Shown here: positions 9,042 to 17,636 of the stretch, one piece after another
How positions within the stretch are numbered: the first letter of the stretch is position 1
Layout: the number at the start of each line of letters is the position of its first letter
NCBI GenBank assembly: GCA_965232485.1
Contig: OZ246975.1
Location: 1,736,001-1,800,000, forward strand
Direction of reading: 5' to 3'
DNA: 64,000 nt
Source of the DNA: VXPQ01 sp965232485
GTDB lineage: Bacteria > Bacteroidota > Rhodothermia > Rhodothermales > VXPQ01
Program-made: the position numbers and the translations under genes
Notes under the pieces: generated by a model
What the model saw: the letters and a program-made list of their open reading frames with translations, nothing else
What the model was told of the DNA's origin: nothing
Database searches by the model: none

Positions 9042-9133
9042 CGAATCGGCGGTCGATATCTGTCGGAAAGCAGCAATATCTCCTGCCAGAATTTGCAATT
9101 ACATGATACGAACCCCGCCGATCTTTCGTTACC

Positions 9134-9202
9134 GCTTCGTCATGCCTCGCCGGCGCGCCTCTCAGCGGCTGAGCTTCGCGGACTTAATCAGAGCATCCTG
9201 TA
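9134..9202 (+). repeat. Dispersed repeat family, copy A
   Basis: About 69 bases beginning GCTTCGTCATGCCTCGCC and ending in the core TTAATCAGAGCATCCTGTA. It aligns along its whole length with copies at 27201-27271 and 56421-56490. It lies ten bases before the first ATG of the DUF5686 gene, so it forms that gene's leader. Confidence 0.8.
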
Positions 9203-9211
9203 TCTTGCGGC

Positions 9212-11677
9212 ATGCGATTTCCGGTCTTGCGCCTTTCCGCAGTTCGGTTTTCGCGCGGCTTGCTCGAGGAAAAATGTCTTCCCGCCTCGTCCTCCGTGCT
9301 CCAGCGCATCTTCTATATTTTCCTGCTCTCGGCCGTTGCCTGGCCCGCCGCCGCGCAGGTGCGCGTCGGGGGGGCGGTGGCGGATGCGGAGACCGATGCC
9401 TTGCTGTCCGGCGCGCATGTTTTCACGGAAGACATGGCCTACGGGGCCGTTACGAATGCGGAGGGACGGTTTGCGCTCGAATTGCCTGCGCTTCCCGATG
9501 TGCTCGTCGTGCAACACCTCGGATATGCTCCCCGCGCAGTTCCCGTGCCCCCGGACGAGGCGGAATCGCTTGTGATCCGGCTGACGCCCGTGGTGATTCC
9601 GCTGGAAGAGGCGCTGGTGTCGGGCGAAGGATTCGCATCCGGCCTGATGGAGCAGGTGATTCGCCGCAAACAGCGCATGTTCGCGGACATATCGTCGCTT
9701 CACATGGTGGGCCAGACCCGCATGACGCTCGAACGCGGCGACCGCATCGTGCATTTGAGCGATACGGCTTTTGATCTCCTGTGGCTGTATGGCGACGCCG
9801 GCCAGGCGGGTCGCGCGCCGCGCGATTCCCGCGCCGCGGTAAGCGCCGTGAGCCGAACCGGGGAGTGGGACGAGGAGTTGCCCTTGCCCGCTCCGCACGA
9901 CGTGGCGAACCTGTACGAGGATTTCGTGACCGTTCAGGGGCAGCGTATGATTGGACCCACCCATCCCGACGCCCTGAAACATTATGTTTTTCGGATGGCC
10001 GCGGAGCGTACGCTCGGCGACAGTACGATCTACGACCTGAACGTTTCACCCATCGGCGAAGAGGAGGCTGCGTTTATAGGGCAGATTTCCATCCTCGACG
10101 AGGAATTCGTTCTCCTCGAAGCCCGGCTTTTCCCGGCTCGGCATGTGGTTTTTCCCGACCCGACTTTCGGTTGGAATGTCCGGTACGTACAGCATTTCCG
10201 GGAAGTGGCCAGCGGATTCTGGGCGCCGGTCAACCTCGATATGGAGGGAGCGCTCCGCGTCGCCGTCAATGCGCGGCGGGTGCGCGCCGTGCCGTTCCGC
10301 CGCCGCACGCTACTGATCAGGCATCGCATCGATGTTCCGGAAGAACAGTTTGCCTCGACGACGACGCCCTGGCGCGATCCGGCGTTCCGATACGGTCAGG
10401 CGCTGATGCCGATGACGGCGCGCGAACTGGACGCGCTTGCCGATCTTCGCGCCGCCAGGCTGACGCTGGGAGAGGCGCTTCCCGCCGAACGGCGCACAGG
10501 GCGCTTCGTTGGTTTTCTGGACCCGGAAATTCCAGGCCAATTGCAATGGCCCGCAGTCATGGGATACCGGTTTCAGTTTCGGTACAACAGGGTGGATGGC
10601 CTGTTCGGCAGCGTCGGGAACGAACTGGACCTTTTTTCCGGCGCGCGTCTGGCGTGGCGCCTGGGCCAGGCGAGCGAACTCCAGGGGATTCGCCCATACG
10701 CCGCGCTGACGATCCCGCTCGGCGCGCGCGGCCTGCTTCGCGTTTCGCGCGACCGGGACATTGCCCCGCAGGGCGCGGGGTCCGGGTACGGCGATGCGCT
10801 CGTTTCGATGCAGGCAAGCCTGGGCGGGCGGGATTATTTCGATTATTTCCGCCGAACCCGGTACGGACTGGGCGTGGAAACCGCATGGCGGGGATGGCGC
10901 TTCGCGGCAGGCGTCGAGCAGGAAAAAGCGGAATCGGTAGCGCGACAGGCGACCCGTTCCTGGCCGTACTCGCAGGATTTCCGGGACAATCCGGCGATTC
11001 GGGACGGCGCGTTCCGGGCCGCGTACGCCACGCTTGCCTTGCCTGTCCGCGCAAACCGGACCATCCGCGCCGCCGCGCTTCGAATGGAGCATGGTTCTTC
11101 CAGCGGACGGCCTGCGAGCGAGGCTGCCTATACGTTGCTGGGCGGGCATATCGATGTGGCCCGACCCACCCTGCATCGCTATCGCCCGACGCCCGCGCGC
11201 CTGCATATCCGTTTGCAGGGGCGTACGTCCTTTGGCGATCTTCCGCCGCAACGCGCCGCGCTGCTCGACGCCGGACTCGAACTTTTCGGCGGCCTCCGGC
11301 TGAATCGGCGCGATGCGTTCCGGTCTCTGCACGGGCGGCCCTTGCAGGGGATGCGGTACGCCGCCGTTTTCTGGCGTCACGATTTCGAGACGCTTCCCTT
11401 CGAATGGGTTCGGCTATGGCCGCTTGTCCGCCTGCGCATGGGCCTTGCGCTGTTCGGGGCGCACGGGCGCATAGAGGGGTTGCCCGCCTCTCCCGTTCCC
11501 GAAGGATTTTTCTGTGCGTTTCCGGCGTTCTGCGGAGATCGGTCCGTGCACGAAATAGGGGTTTCGCTCACGAGGATTGGCGGTACGCCGCTCCGCCTGG
11601 ACATTGCTCGCCGCCTCGGGGATTCGGGTGCGCGGGTTGTGGCGGGGTTTGGGGTAGAGTTGGGGAGAGGTAGATAA
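9212..11677 (+). CDS. DUF5686 / carboxypeptidase-regulatory-domain outer-membrane protein
   Basis: An 821-residue protein. After an N-terminal export signal ending near WPAAAQ, residues about 50-125 form a CarboxypepD_reg-like beta-sandwich (GAVADAETDALLSGAHVF ... GAVTNAEGRFALELP ... VQHLGYAP). The rest resembles DUF5686: a helical and beta region with VIRRKQRM followed by a long C-terminal stretch of amphipathic strands typical of an outer-membrane beta-barrel. The ATG at 9212 sits right after repeat copy A; a GTG at 9296 would give a more canonical signal peptide (LQRIFYIFLLSAVAWPAAAQ), so the true start may be there. Function is unknown beyond outer-membrane location. It is flanked by genes on the other strand. 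Confidence 0.82.
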   Translation: MRFPVLRLSAVRFSRGLLEEKCLPASSSVLQRIFYIFLLSAVAWPAAAQVRVGGAVADAETDALLSGAHVFTEDMAYGAVTNAEGRFALELPALPDVLVVQHLGYAPRAVPVPPDEAESLVIRLTPVVIPLEEALVSGEGFASGLMEQVIRRKQRMFADISSLHMVGQTRMTLERGDRIVHLSDTAFDLLWLYGDAGQAGRAPRDSRAAVSAVSRTGEWDEELPLPAPHDVANLYEDFVTVQGQRMIGPTHPDALKHYVFRMAAERTLGDSTIYDLNVSPIGEEEAAFIGQISILDEEFVLLEARLFPARHVVFPDPTFGWNVRYVQHFREVASGFWAPVNLDMEGALRVAVNARRVRAVPFRRRTLLIRHRIDVPEEQFASTTTPWRDPAFRYGQALMPMTARELDALADLRAARLTLGEALPAERRTGRFVGFLDPEIPGQLQWPAVMGYRFQFRYNRVDGLFGSVGNELDLFSGARLAWRLGQASELQGIRPYAALTIPLGARGLLRVSRDRDIAPQGAGSGYGDALVSMQASLGGRDYFDYFRRTRYGLGVETAWRGWRFAAGVEQEKAESVARQATRSWPYSQDFRDNPAIRDGAFRAAYATLALPVRANRTIRAAALRMEHGSSSGRPASEAAYTLLGGHIDVARPTLHRYRPTPARLHIRLQGRTSFGDLPPQRAALLDAGLELFGGLRLNRRDAFRSLHGRPLQGMRYAAVFWRHDFETLPFEWVRLWPLVRLRMGLALFGAHGRIEGLPASPVPEGFFCAFPAFCGDRSVHEIGVSLTRIGGTPLRLDIARRLGDSGARVVAGFGVELGRGR

Positions 11678-11832
11678 GGAACCCCACTGCGGATATTGCC
11701 AGTCTCGCCGTGTACGGCACAAAAACCGGTTGATCGACAGTTCGTTCGCCAACGACGTATGGGCAAAATCAATGTTATGCCCTACGTCTCTGGATCGGCG
11801 TGACAAAAAGGCACACCCTTGCCCTTCTCGCA

Positions 11833-14800
11833 TCAATCTGATGCTGTTTCCTGAGACAACCAATAGCTGACGTGGTCATCGGTAAAAAAGATCTTGACGA
11901 TTTCCCCTGTGCCAGAAACCTCAAAATCGATTTTCTGGCCATTGACATGAGAGTCGTCGCCGAAGCGGATGGACATTCTCTTCGGACTGTCCCGAAGAGC
12001 AGCAGTGACGCCAGCGCGGGTTAATTTTCGTCCGTAATTGTCGTGATGCAGTTTGCACAACAGTATCAGATTCCCGGCGTGGCGCTCGCCACCGGCCGAC
12101 ACCAGATCGGTATGATGCGCTTCGACAACCTTACGACGCACCTCCTCCCATTCGATGTAACTGCCAGTGGGCGCCAACTCATGTGGCGACCGTTCGCACA
12201 AGCACATCTGGCAATGGCTTGCATAGTGGTCGTGCTTCAACTCCTCAATATGCCCCTTCTCAAGATCGGGTGTTTGCCTAGAGCCGCCATCCGATCTCGA
12301 TGGGCCAGGCTGTACCCTGGAGCGTTGTGGAGGCTCCCTTGGTTCGTTTGAGATGGGGCGGGGCTTGGGCCTATTGCGCTCTGGATCGGGCGTGAAGGGA
12401 GAATGACCACCTTTCGCTTCTCCAAGAACGTTGTTCTCGTCGCCCGTCATGTCCAAGCCCTCCAGTGTTTCCTCCTCCACGATATCATCGACACTTGCGT
12501 CCGCTTTGAAACCCGCCAAAGGTTCGAAGCGTGGATCGTCGACCTCCTCCAGTGCTACAGCGTGTTCAAGCGCAAGGAGATCAATGGGCCGCGCTGTCGG
12601 CTTGAAGACCAATTGCTTAGCCACAGATTCGTACAACCCACGAGCACCAAGGCCATGTTCCATCCAGAAGACGCCAGTTTGGGGATCGAAACCGGCATCG
12701 ACGTTAAGCAGGTAGGGCTTACGACGAAATCGATACGTCGCCTGCACTTCTTTCGCGAGGCGTATCTCTTGGACACTAAGCAGCCGAGTGAACCAATCGC
12801 GGCGCACCAACCCGGATTCAACACCCAACTCATTGAGCCGCTTCCAGAATGTGCACCGGAACGGTGTATCCTGAAGCTTGCGGAACCGTGCGAGAATATC
12901 CTCGCTGACAGGGGCAATACCTCCGGTCCCAGCGACACTTTCCGGTTCCCCTATGTCCTCGCGGAGCGATCTGATACCCAACGCACGCAGTTGTTCAGAG
13001 ATCGGGTTCGCTACAGTGCGCTCCCGATCAATAACCAATCGAACGGCGGAATCCTTTTGGATGACATCGTCTCCGATGTTGCCTGCGTCGGACAAAAAGA
13101 CCGGACTGCGCTTCGCCGTTCGCAACGATACGAGTTGCAAACCGTCTCTGCTTCTGGCTGGGATAAAGGGCCTATCCGTGAAGCTTTGAGCCCAATGGGT
13201 TGGTCCATTTTGATGAAGGATATGACGTAGTATGCAGGGAATGTGTCGCCCAAGAACGTCTCGGTCCTGTTTTTTAAGCCATCCAAAAAAGGCTCGGCTT
13301 GTCTCCGGCTTGGGCAATGCGGAGGTCACACCGGCAGCACGATAACGACTCTGGTCGTTCTGCGACAGGCCCTTCACCGAAATTCGGGTTTTCCAATAAC
13401 CCCAGTAATCGCCTTTGTTGCTGGGAAGAACCAACTCGGACGCCGCTCGCAACTGGCCATCCACCAGAATGATGGTTATCCCTGCAAGCTCACGCCGCTC
13501 GTCGCTATCCGGTTCGGTGACGCTAATGAACTCCTTCAGTCGCGGTTGCAGTGCGGATATATTGCCGGAGTCTTCGGCAAAGGCGTCCACAAGCATAGCC
13601 GGGGTGGGTACATTCAACGCTGGCGAGAGCTTGTCGAGCATGGCGGCGCGTTGTCGATCCTTGAGCAGATAACGGTCGGGCAGAGCTAACCGGTCATTGG
13701 CGGAACTACGAATGACCAGTTCCGTGCGCAGTCGAATCGATCCGTCCCGGGCAAGCGCCGGAAGCGTTACCGCAGCCTTCTTGAGCAGAGGGGCAATGGA
13801 CCTGTTCTTAAGCAGGATAGCAAGATCGGCCTCAAACCGGTGCAACTCGCTGGCTGTAGCGGCGTCCGGTTCACTCCCGATCTCGAATCGCGCCAACCGT
13901 GTGTCGAGCCAAGTCGCGATCTCGTCCTCAGTCGGCGTGCGGCGGACCGACGTTCGCGCCTTGCCGCCGACGAAAACCAATTTGGAGCGGCGAACCTCCT
14001 CATGGGGCTGGCGAATAAAACCGGCGAGTACGGTCCCAACATGCCCCGAGGGAGGAGCGCAGAGATCGGATATCTTGCATAAACGGCCTTCCTCGTCGGG
14101 CCAGATCATGATATCTGCGAGCTTTGGCCGATCACGCCGCGCAATGTTTCGACCGTTCCGGTGCAGCCACTGCCAGAATTTCTTGCGAGTTTGCTCGTTG
14201 GCGGCATAGAGAGTACCGCTCTCCAGGAACTCGGCCATTGTGAACTTCTGAATCTTCCACTTCTTGCGCTTGAAGAGAGCATGCGCGGTCAGACCGGGAT
14301 CGAGGATACGTGGAAGACGCAAGCCAGGGATATCTGGGGTAAGCGATACGTTGGAGTACAGATCCGGAAGCGCTGTTGCTTTGCCGTGGACGTCGGGAAG
14401 GAGCAAGGCTGAAACCAAGGCATCTTCTTTCTCCTCGGCGAGCTCACCTTTGTCAAGCGCAAGCCTAATCAGATCGAGATACATCCGTGGGATGAAAGGT
14501 TCGGAAAATTCGCGCTCGGGGTCCGCGATCCCACTGAAATACCGATTCCCATCGGCGGTCACACGATCAAATGCATCATTCTCATCGAAACTAACAAAAT
14601 CTTTAGCAAATCCAGGGGTGTTTCTATCCGCCAGTAGCCGAACGATATCGGTGTGGACACGGGGGTGGAGTTGCATCTCCGAGCGTGGGCAGAGCAGCGA
14701 GAGTGAAGGGTGAACTGCGCCCTGTGCCCAAGTCAGAGCCGGTACGACAAATAGGTACTGTCTCTCGTTCTTCGAATATCGCCGAACGGCGAATTGCCGC

Positions 14801-16101
14801 CCCCCACTTTGACGTTTTCCTCTTTTTCCCTTTACCGCAAGTTCGGCCGCTTGACGCCAGTTCACCACAGGCATTTTTCCCTTCCTGGCAAGTTCTGCAA
14901 GAATCGGGCAAACCACCTCGTCATCGGCATCGGCGCTTGGCGCAACAGGTTTTAACCCGTCCGCCTGCCACCGGGGTATTGTGTGGTGCGCGAGCGCGTC
15001 GATTAGCAACGATTCGCATTCCTTACGCAGTTCGCCAAATGTGGCTTCATCCCGCGCTGGAGCGTGGCGTTTGTTGTCCGAGGCAAATGGTGCGTTGAAA
15101 TACGTACTGTGTCCCGTCCGCGCTTCATGCGAATTCGGTGGGTAGCCAATTGGATAGCGAAATTGCCCTGTCCCGGTCTTGGGTTTCCCTTTCTTATAAA
15201 TCGGCCAAGACACCTCGACGAAATAGCGCTTTCCTCGACGAAAGTAGTCGGCAGTTCGTTCCTGCAAAACACCCTTCAATGGGGCAAGGCGGCGGACTGC
15301 CTGTTCTCGCAAAGCCTCTGGTAGTGGAGAAAACGTGCCGCTTACAGTGCAACGCCTCTGGAAGACCTCCATCCGTTTGGTGATTTTCTTCGGTCGCGTG
15401 CAAGAAAAGAGAAAGCGAACTTCTCCGAGTCCCCAATGCCGCAACACAATTTCATATCGAGGCGAGATCTCCGGCGAAACGATGCCCGCGAACTGTTCCG
15501 GCATGCTGGCGCAGGCTGACCGAAACAGCGCCTCAATCTTTTCGGCGTCAACCGCAGGCCATTCGAAGGCCTCCCCCAGGGGAGGCTTAAAGTCATCGTT
15601 GCGATAGGGCACAATCACGCGACAACCAGTGGCAGGCGCTTGGGGATCTTCCATTGGATGCTCTGACGCGCCAGGGTATGGATGCTCCTTGCGGCCATAC
15701 CTGTAAAGCGTCTGAACAATAGCCTTGCCGTCCGACATGAGACGGATTTCATCGCCAATTGTGAATGCGGTCTTGAGACCATGGTTCTTGACGCCTAACC
15801 TGCTGCGCTTCGCAGATACTTCATCGCCGGCGCCCTGTATCTTGCGCAGTCGCTGCCAACCTTCCGGGTCGACCGGTTCACCATTTCCTTCACAGACCAA
15901 GCGGGTCCTTTCGAATGAGATAACAGTGAGCGTCGCGCCCTGATCCAGATCGTTTTGGATCAGTTCTGCTATCAGATCATTGCGATCAAGGCCAACAAGG
16001 TAGTTCCAAAAGCCGGGTATCAGATCGAACTCAGTGACGAATTGGGGTTCGGTCGAGCAATCAGGGTTTACAGAGTCGTTTTTCACGGAGTTTTCCTTCA
16101 T
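11833..16101 (-). CDS. Hsp90-like GHKL ATPase fused to a C-terminal HNH nuclease domain
   Basis: A 1422-residue single-gene protein (start ATG at 16101, preceded by GGGAGA; the frame is open to a TTG at 16143). Residues about 30-200 look like a GHKL (Bergerat-fold) ATPase: the motif I segment DLIAELIQNDLDQGAT with E46/N50/D53, a degenerate G1 box EGNGEPVDPEG, and the lid/G2 segment SRLGVKNHGLKTAF (102-114), as in sacsin- and Hsp90-like ATPases. A long middle region of about 1000 residues is unrecognised. The C-terminus has an HNH/zinc nuclease pattern: CQMC (C1297, C1300), EAHHTD (H1329/H1330), then H1341, GNLILLCKLHHDNYG (N1344, C1349, H1352/H1353). A Pro/Arg-rich linker precedes it. GHKL ATPases coupled to nucleases occur in restriction and defence contexts; antiviral function here is inference. 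No partner gene is adjacent. Confidence 0.85.
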   Translation of the reverse strand: MKENSVKNDSVNPDCSTEPQFVTEFDLIPGFWNYLVGLDRNDLIAELIQNDLDQGATLTVISFERTRLVCEGNGEPVDPEGWQRLRKIQGAGDEVSAKRSRLGVKNHGLKTAFTIGDEIRLMSDGKAIVQTLYRYGRKEHPYPGASEHPMEDPQAPATGCRVIVPYRNDDFKPPLGEAFEWPAVDAEKIEALFRSACASMPEQFAGIVSPEISPRYEIVLRHWGLGEVRFLFSCTRPKKITKRMEVFQRRCTVSGTFSPLPEALREQAVRRLAPLKGVLQERTADYFRRGKRYFVEVSWPIYKKGKPKTGTGQFRYPIGYPPNSHEARTGHSTYFNAPFASDNKRHAPARDEATFGELRKECESLLIDALAHHTIPRWQADGLKPVAPSADADDEVVCPILAELARKGKMPVVNWRQAAELAVKGKRGKRQSGGRQFAVRRYSKNERQYLFVVPALTWAQGAVHPSLSLLCPRSEMQLHPRVHTDIVRLLADRNTPGFAKDFVSFDENDAFDRVTADGNRYFSGIADPEREFSEPFIPRMYLDLIRLALDKGELAEEKEDALVSALLLPDVHGKATALPDLYSNVSLTPDIPGLRLPRILDPGLTAHALFKRKKWKIQKFTMAEFLESGTLYAANEQTRKKFWQWLHRNGRNIARRDRPKLADIMIWPDEEGRLCKISDLCAPPSGHVGTVLAGFIRQPHEEVRRSKLVFVGGKARTSVRRTPTEDEIATWLDTRLARFEIGSEPDAATASELHRFEADLAILLKNRSIAPLLKKAAVTLPALARDGSIRLRTELVIRSSANDRLALPDRYLLKDRQRAAMLDKLSPALNVPTPAMLVDAFAEDSGNISALQPRLKEFISVTEPDSDERRELAGITIILVDGQLRAASELVLPSNKGDYWGYWKTRISVKGLSQNDQSRYRAAGVTSALPKPETSRAFFGWLKKQDRDVLGRHIPCILRHILHQNGPTHWAQSFTDRPFIPARSRDGLQLVSLRTAKRSPVFLSDAGNIGDDVIQKDSAVRLVIDRERTVANPISEQLRALGIRSLREDIGEPESVAGTGGIAPVSEDILARFRKLQDTPFRCTFWKRLNELGVESGLVRRDWFTRLLSVQEIRLAKEVQATYRFRRKPYLLNVDAGFDPQTGVFWMEHGLGARGLYESVAKQLVFKPTARPIDLLALEHAVALEEVDDPRFEPLAGFKADASVDDIVEEETLEGLDMTGDENNVLGEAKGGHSPFTPDPERNRPKPRPISNEPREPPQRSRVQPGPSRSDGGSRQTPDLEKGHIEELKHDHYASHCQMCLCERSPHELAPTGSYIEWEEVRRKVVEAHHTDLVSAGGERHAGNLILLCKLHHDNYGRKLTRAGVTAALRDSPKRMSIRFGDDSHVNGQKIDFEVSGTGEIVKIFFTDDHVSYWLSQETASD

Positions 16102-16170
16102 CAGTGGTTCTCCCTGGCACCGGACACGGGTGTATAATTTCAAGCCATCGTAGAAGTCGTACGCGCTTAG

Positions 16171-16194
16171 AAATGGTCCGGGAAATTCGGACAG
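16171..16194 (+). repeat. 24-bp dispersed repeat, copy 1
   Basis: AAATGGTCCGGGAAATTCGG plus the next four bases recurs with one mismatch at 56623-56646. It lies in the 123-bp gap between the sulfatase operon and the start of the GHKL-HNH gene. Confidence 0.7.
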
Positions 16195-16224
16195 GGGGTT
16201 TAGCTGCAGGATTGCATTGGGCCA

Positions 16225-17610
16225 TCACCGCCTCGCTTCCGCGTCGAACGCCTCCATGGCCGCCTGCAAGCGGGCTACCAGGTCCGGATACATATCCGCC
16301 CGATCATATTTCTCCTCGGGATCCTCGTCCAGATGATACAGGGCGGGTTCTCCTTGCGCTCCCTCTGGGCCGGGCGCAATCCGTAGTTTCCAGGGGCCTT
16401 CCCGCACCGCTTCGATCCGATCCCCCAGATAATAATAGAAGACATTCCGCGGGGACGAGACGGCCCGCGTCGTCAGGAAGGAAAGCGCGCTGGTTCCGTC
16501 AAGGCGATCCGGCGCCGCAATGCCCGCCGCCTCCAGCAGGGTCGGAAACACGTCCAGCGAGGACAACATGTCGGCGGAAACGCGCCCCGCAGGAATCCGC
16601 CCCGGCCAGCGCGCAATGAACGGCACCCGGAAACCGCCCTCGAACGTCGTGCCCTTGTAGCCGCGCAAAGGCCCCGCCGATCCGCTGTGCCATGGCTTGA
16701 CGGGTTCGTGCAGCGGCGTCATGTCGGTCTGGAACATGCGATCCGGCATGGCCTGCCACGGACCATTGTCGCTCGTAAAGATCATCAGGGTGCGCTTGTC
16801 CAGCCCCTGGGCCTTGAGCGTAGCCAGAATCTCCCCCACGCTCCAGTCGATGGTTTCGATTACGTCTCCGTACCGCCCCTTTCGGGACCGCCCGTCCCGA
16901 TGCGGCGCCGCGTACACGGGCACATGGGGCATTCCGTAGGCGAGATACAGAAAGAACGGCTCCGATCCGGCCTCTTCGATGAAACGAACGGCCTCTTTCG
17001 TGTACGTAACGGTCAGCGTGTCCTGGTTCAGGGGTTCGCGGATCGGCTCCAGATCCCTGAACAGATACAGCGGCGCGTCGGTCTGCACCCACGGACGGAT
17101 CATGTCGTTGCTGTAGCGCAGGCCGTAATACCCGTCGAAACCCCTCGAAGTAGGCATGTAGGCGTCCTCTGCATGTCCGAGGTGCCATTTCCCGATCATC
17201 ATGGTCCGGTAGCCGCGTTCCTGCAGCGGCTGCCCGATCAGGGTTTCGTCGAGGGGCAACCCGTTTTTCGAATCCGGCCCCAGATTATGCGGGAGATGAC
17301 GGATCGGATAGCGGCCTGTGAGCAAGCCGCCCCGCGACGGCGTGCAGACCGCCGCGGTCACATAAAAGGACGTGAGCCGGATTCCTTCGTCCGCCATGCG
17401 GTCGAGCTGCGGCGTGCGGATGGTCGGATTCCCGTAACTGCTCAGGTCTCCGTATCCCATGTCGTCCGCGAACAGCACGATGATGTTCGGGGGCGCGTCC
17501 GGCGCTTGTCCGAGGGCGTCCGCAGGCGTAAAAAACGCCAGCAGGCACAGCATGGCCGGCAAGAGCGTCCGGCGGGACCTGTGCTTCATGATTTTCAGGG
17601 GGTTGGTCAT
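16225..17610 (-). CDS. Sulfatase, type I (formylglycine-dependent), third gene of operon
   Basis: A 461-residue exported arylsulfatase-family enzyme. A signal peptide ends near DALGQA; the metal-binding DD follows in FADDMGYGD (49-50). The active-site Cys that becomes formylglycine is C89 in CTPSR, with GGLLTGRYP after it, and GKWHLG supplies the next catalytic Lys/His. The C-terminal ALYHLDEDPEEKYD block is typical. It would hydrolyse a sulfate ester of a polysaccharide or glycoside in the periplasm; the substrate cannot be read off. It starts 26 bases after the second sulfatase stop, so it is the last gene of a three-sulfatase operon. An internal ATG at codon 8 is an alternative start. Confidence 0.93.
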   Translation of the reverse strand: MTNPLKIMKHRSRRTLLPAMLCLLAFFTPADALGQAPDAPPNIIVLFADDMGYGDLSSYGNPTIRTPQLDRMADEGIRLTSFYVTAAVCTPSRGGLLTGRYPIRHLPHNLGPDSKNGLPLDETLIGQPLQERGYRTMMIGKWHLGHAEDAYMPTSRGFDGYYGLRYSNDMIRPWVQTDAPLYLFRDLEPIREPLNQDTLTVTYTKEAVRFIEEAGSEPFFLYLAYGMPHVPVYAAPHRDGRSRKGRYGDVIETIDWSVGEILATLKAQGLDKRTLMIFTSDNGPWQAMPDRMFQTDMTPLHEPVKPWHSGSAGPLRGYKGTTFEGGFRVPFIARWPGRIPAGRVSADMLSSLDVFPTLLEAAGIAAPDRLDGTSALSFLTTRAVSSPRNVFYYYLGDRIEAVREGPWKLRIAPGPEGAQGEPALYHLDEDPEEKYDRADMYPDLVARLQAAMEAFDAEARR

Positions 17611-17636
17611 GTCTTATGTTTTGTGTCTTGTATCGG

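Noticed and set aside
9781..11673. 630-codon frame inside the DUF5686 gene
   Set aside because: Alternate frame of a protein with clear signal peptide, regulatory domain and barrel; very Arg-rich.
11678..11832. Possible transposase remnant between the DUF5686 and GHKL-HNH genes
   Set aside because: No transposase motif or inverted ends could be made out in any frame.
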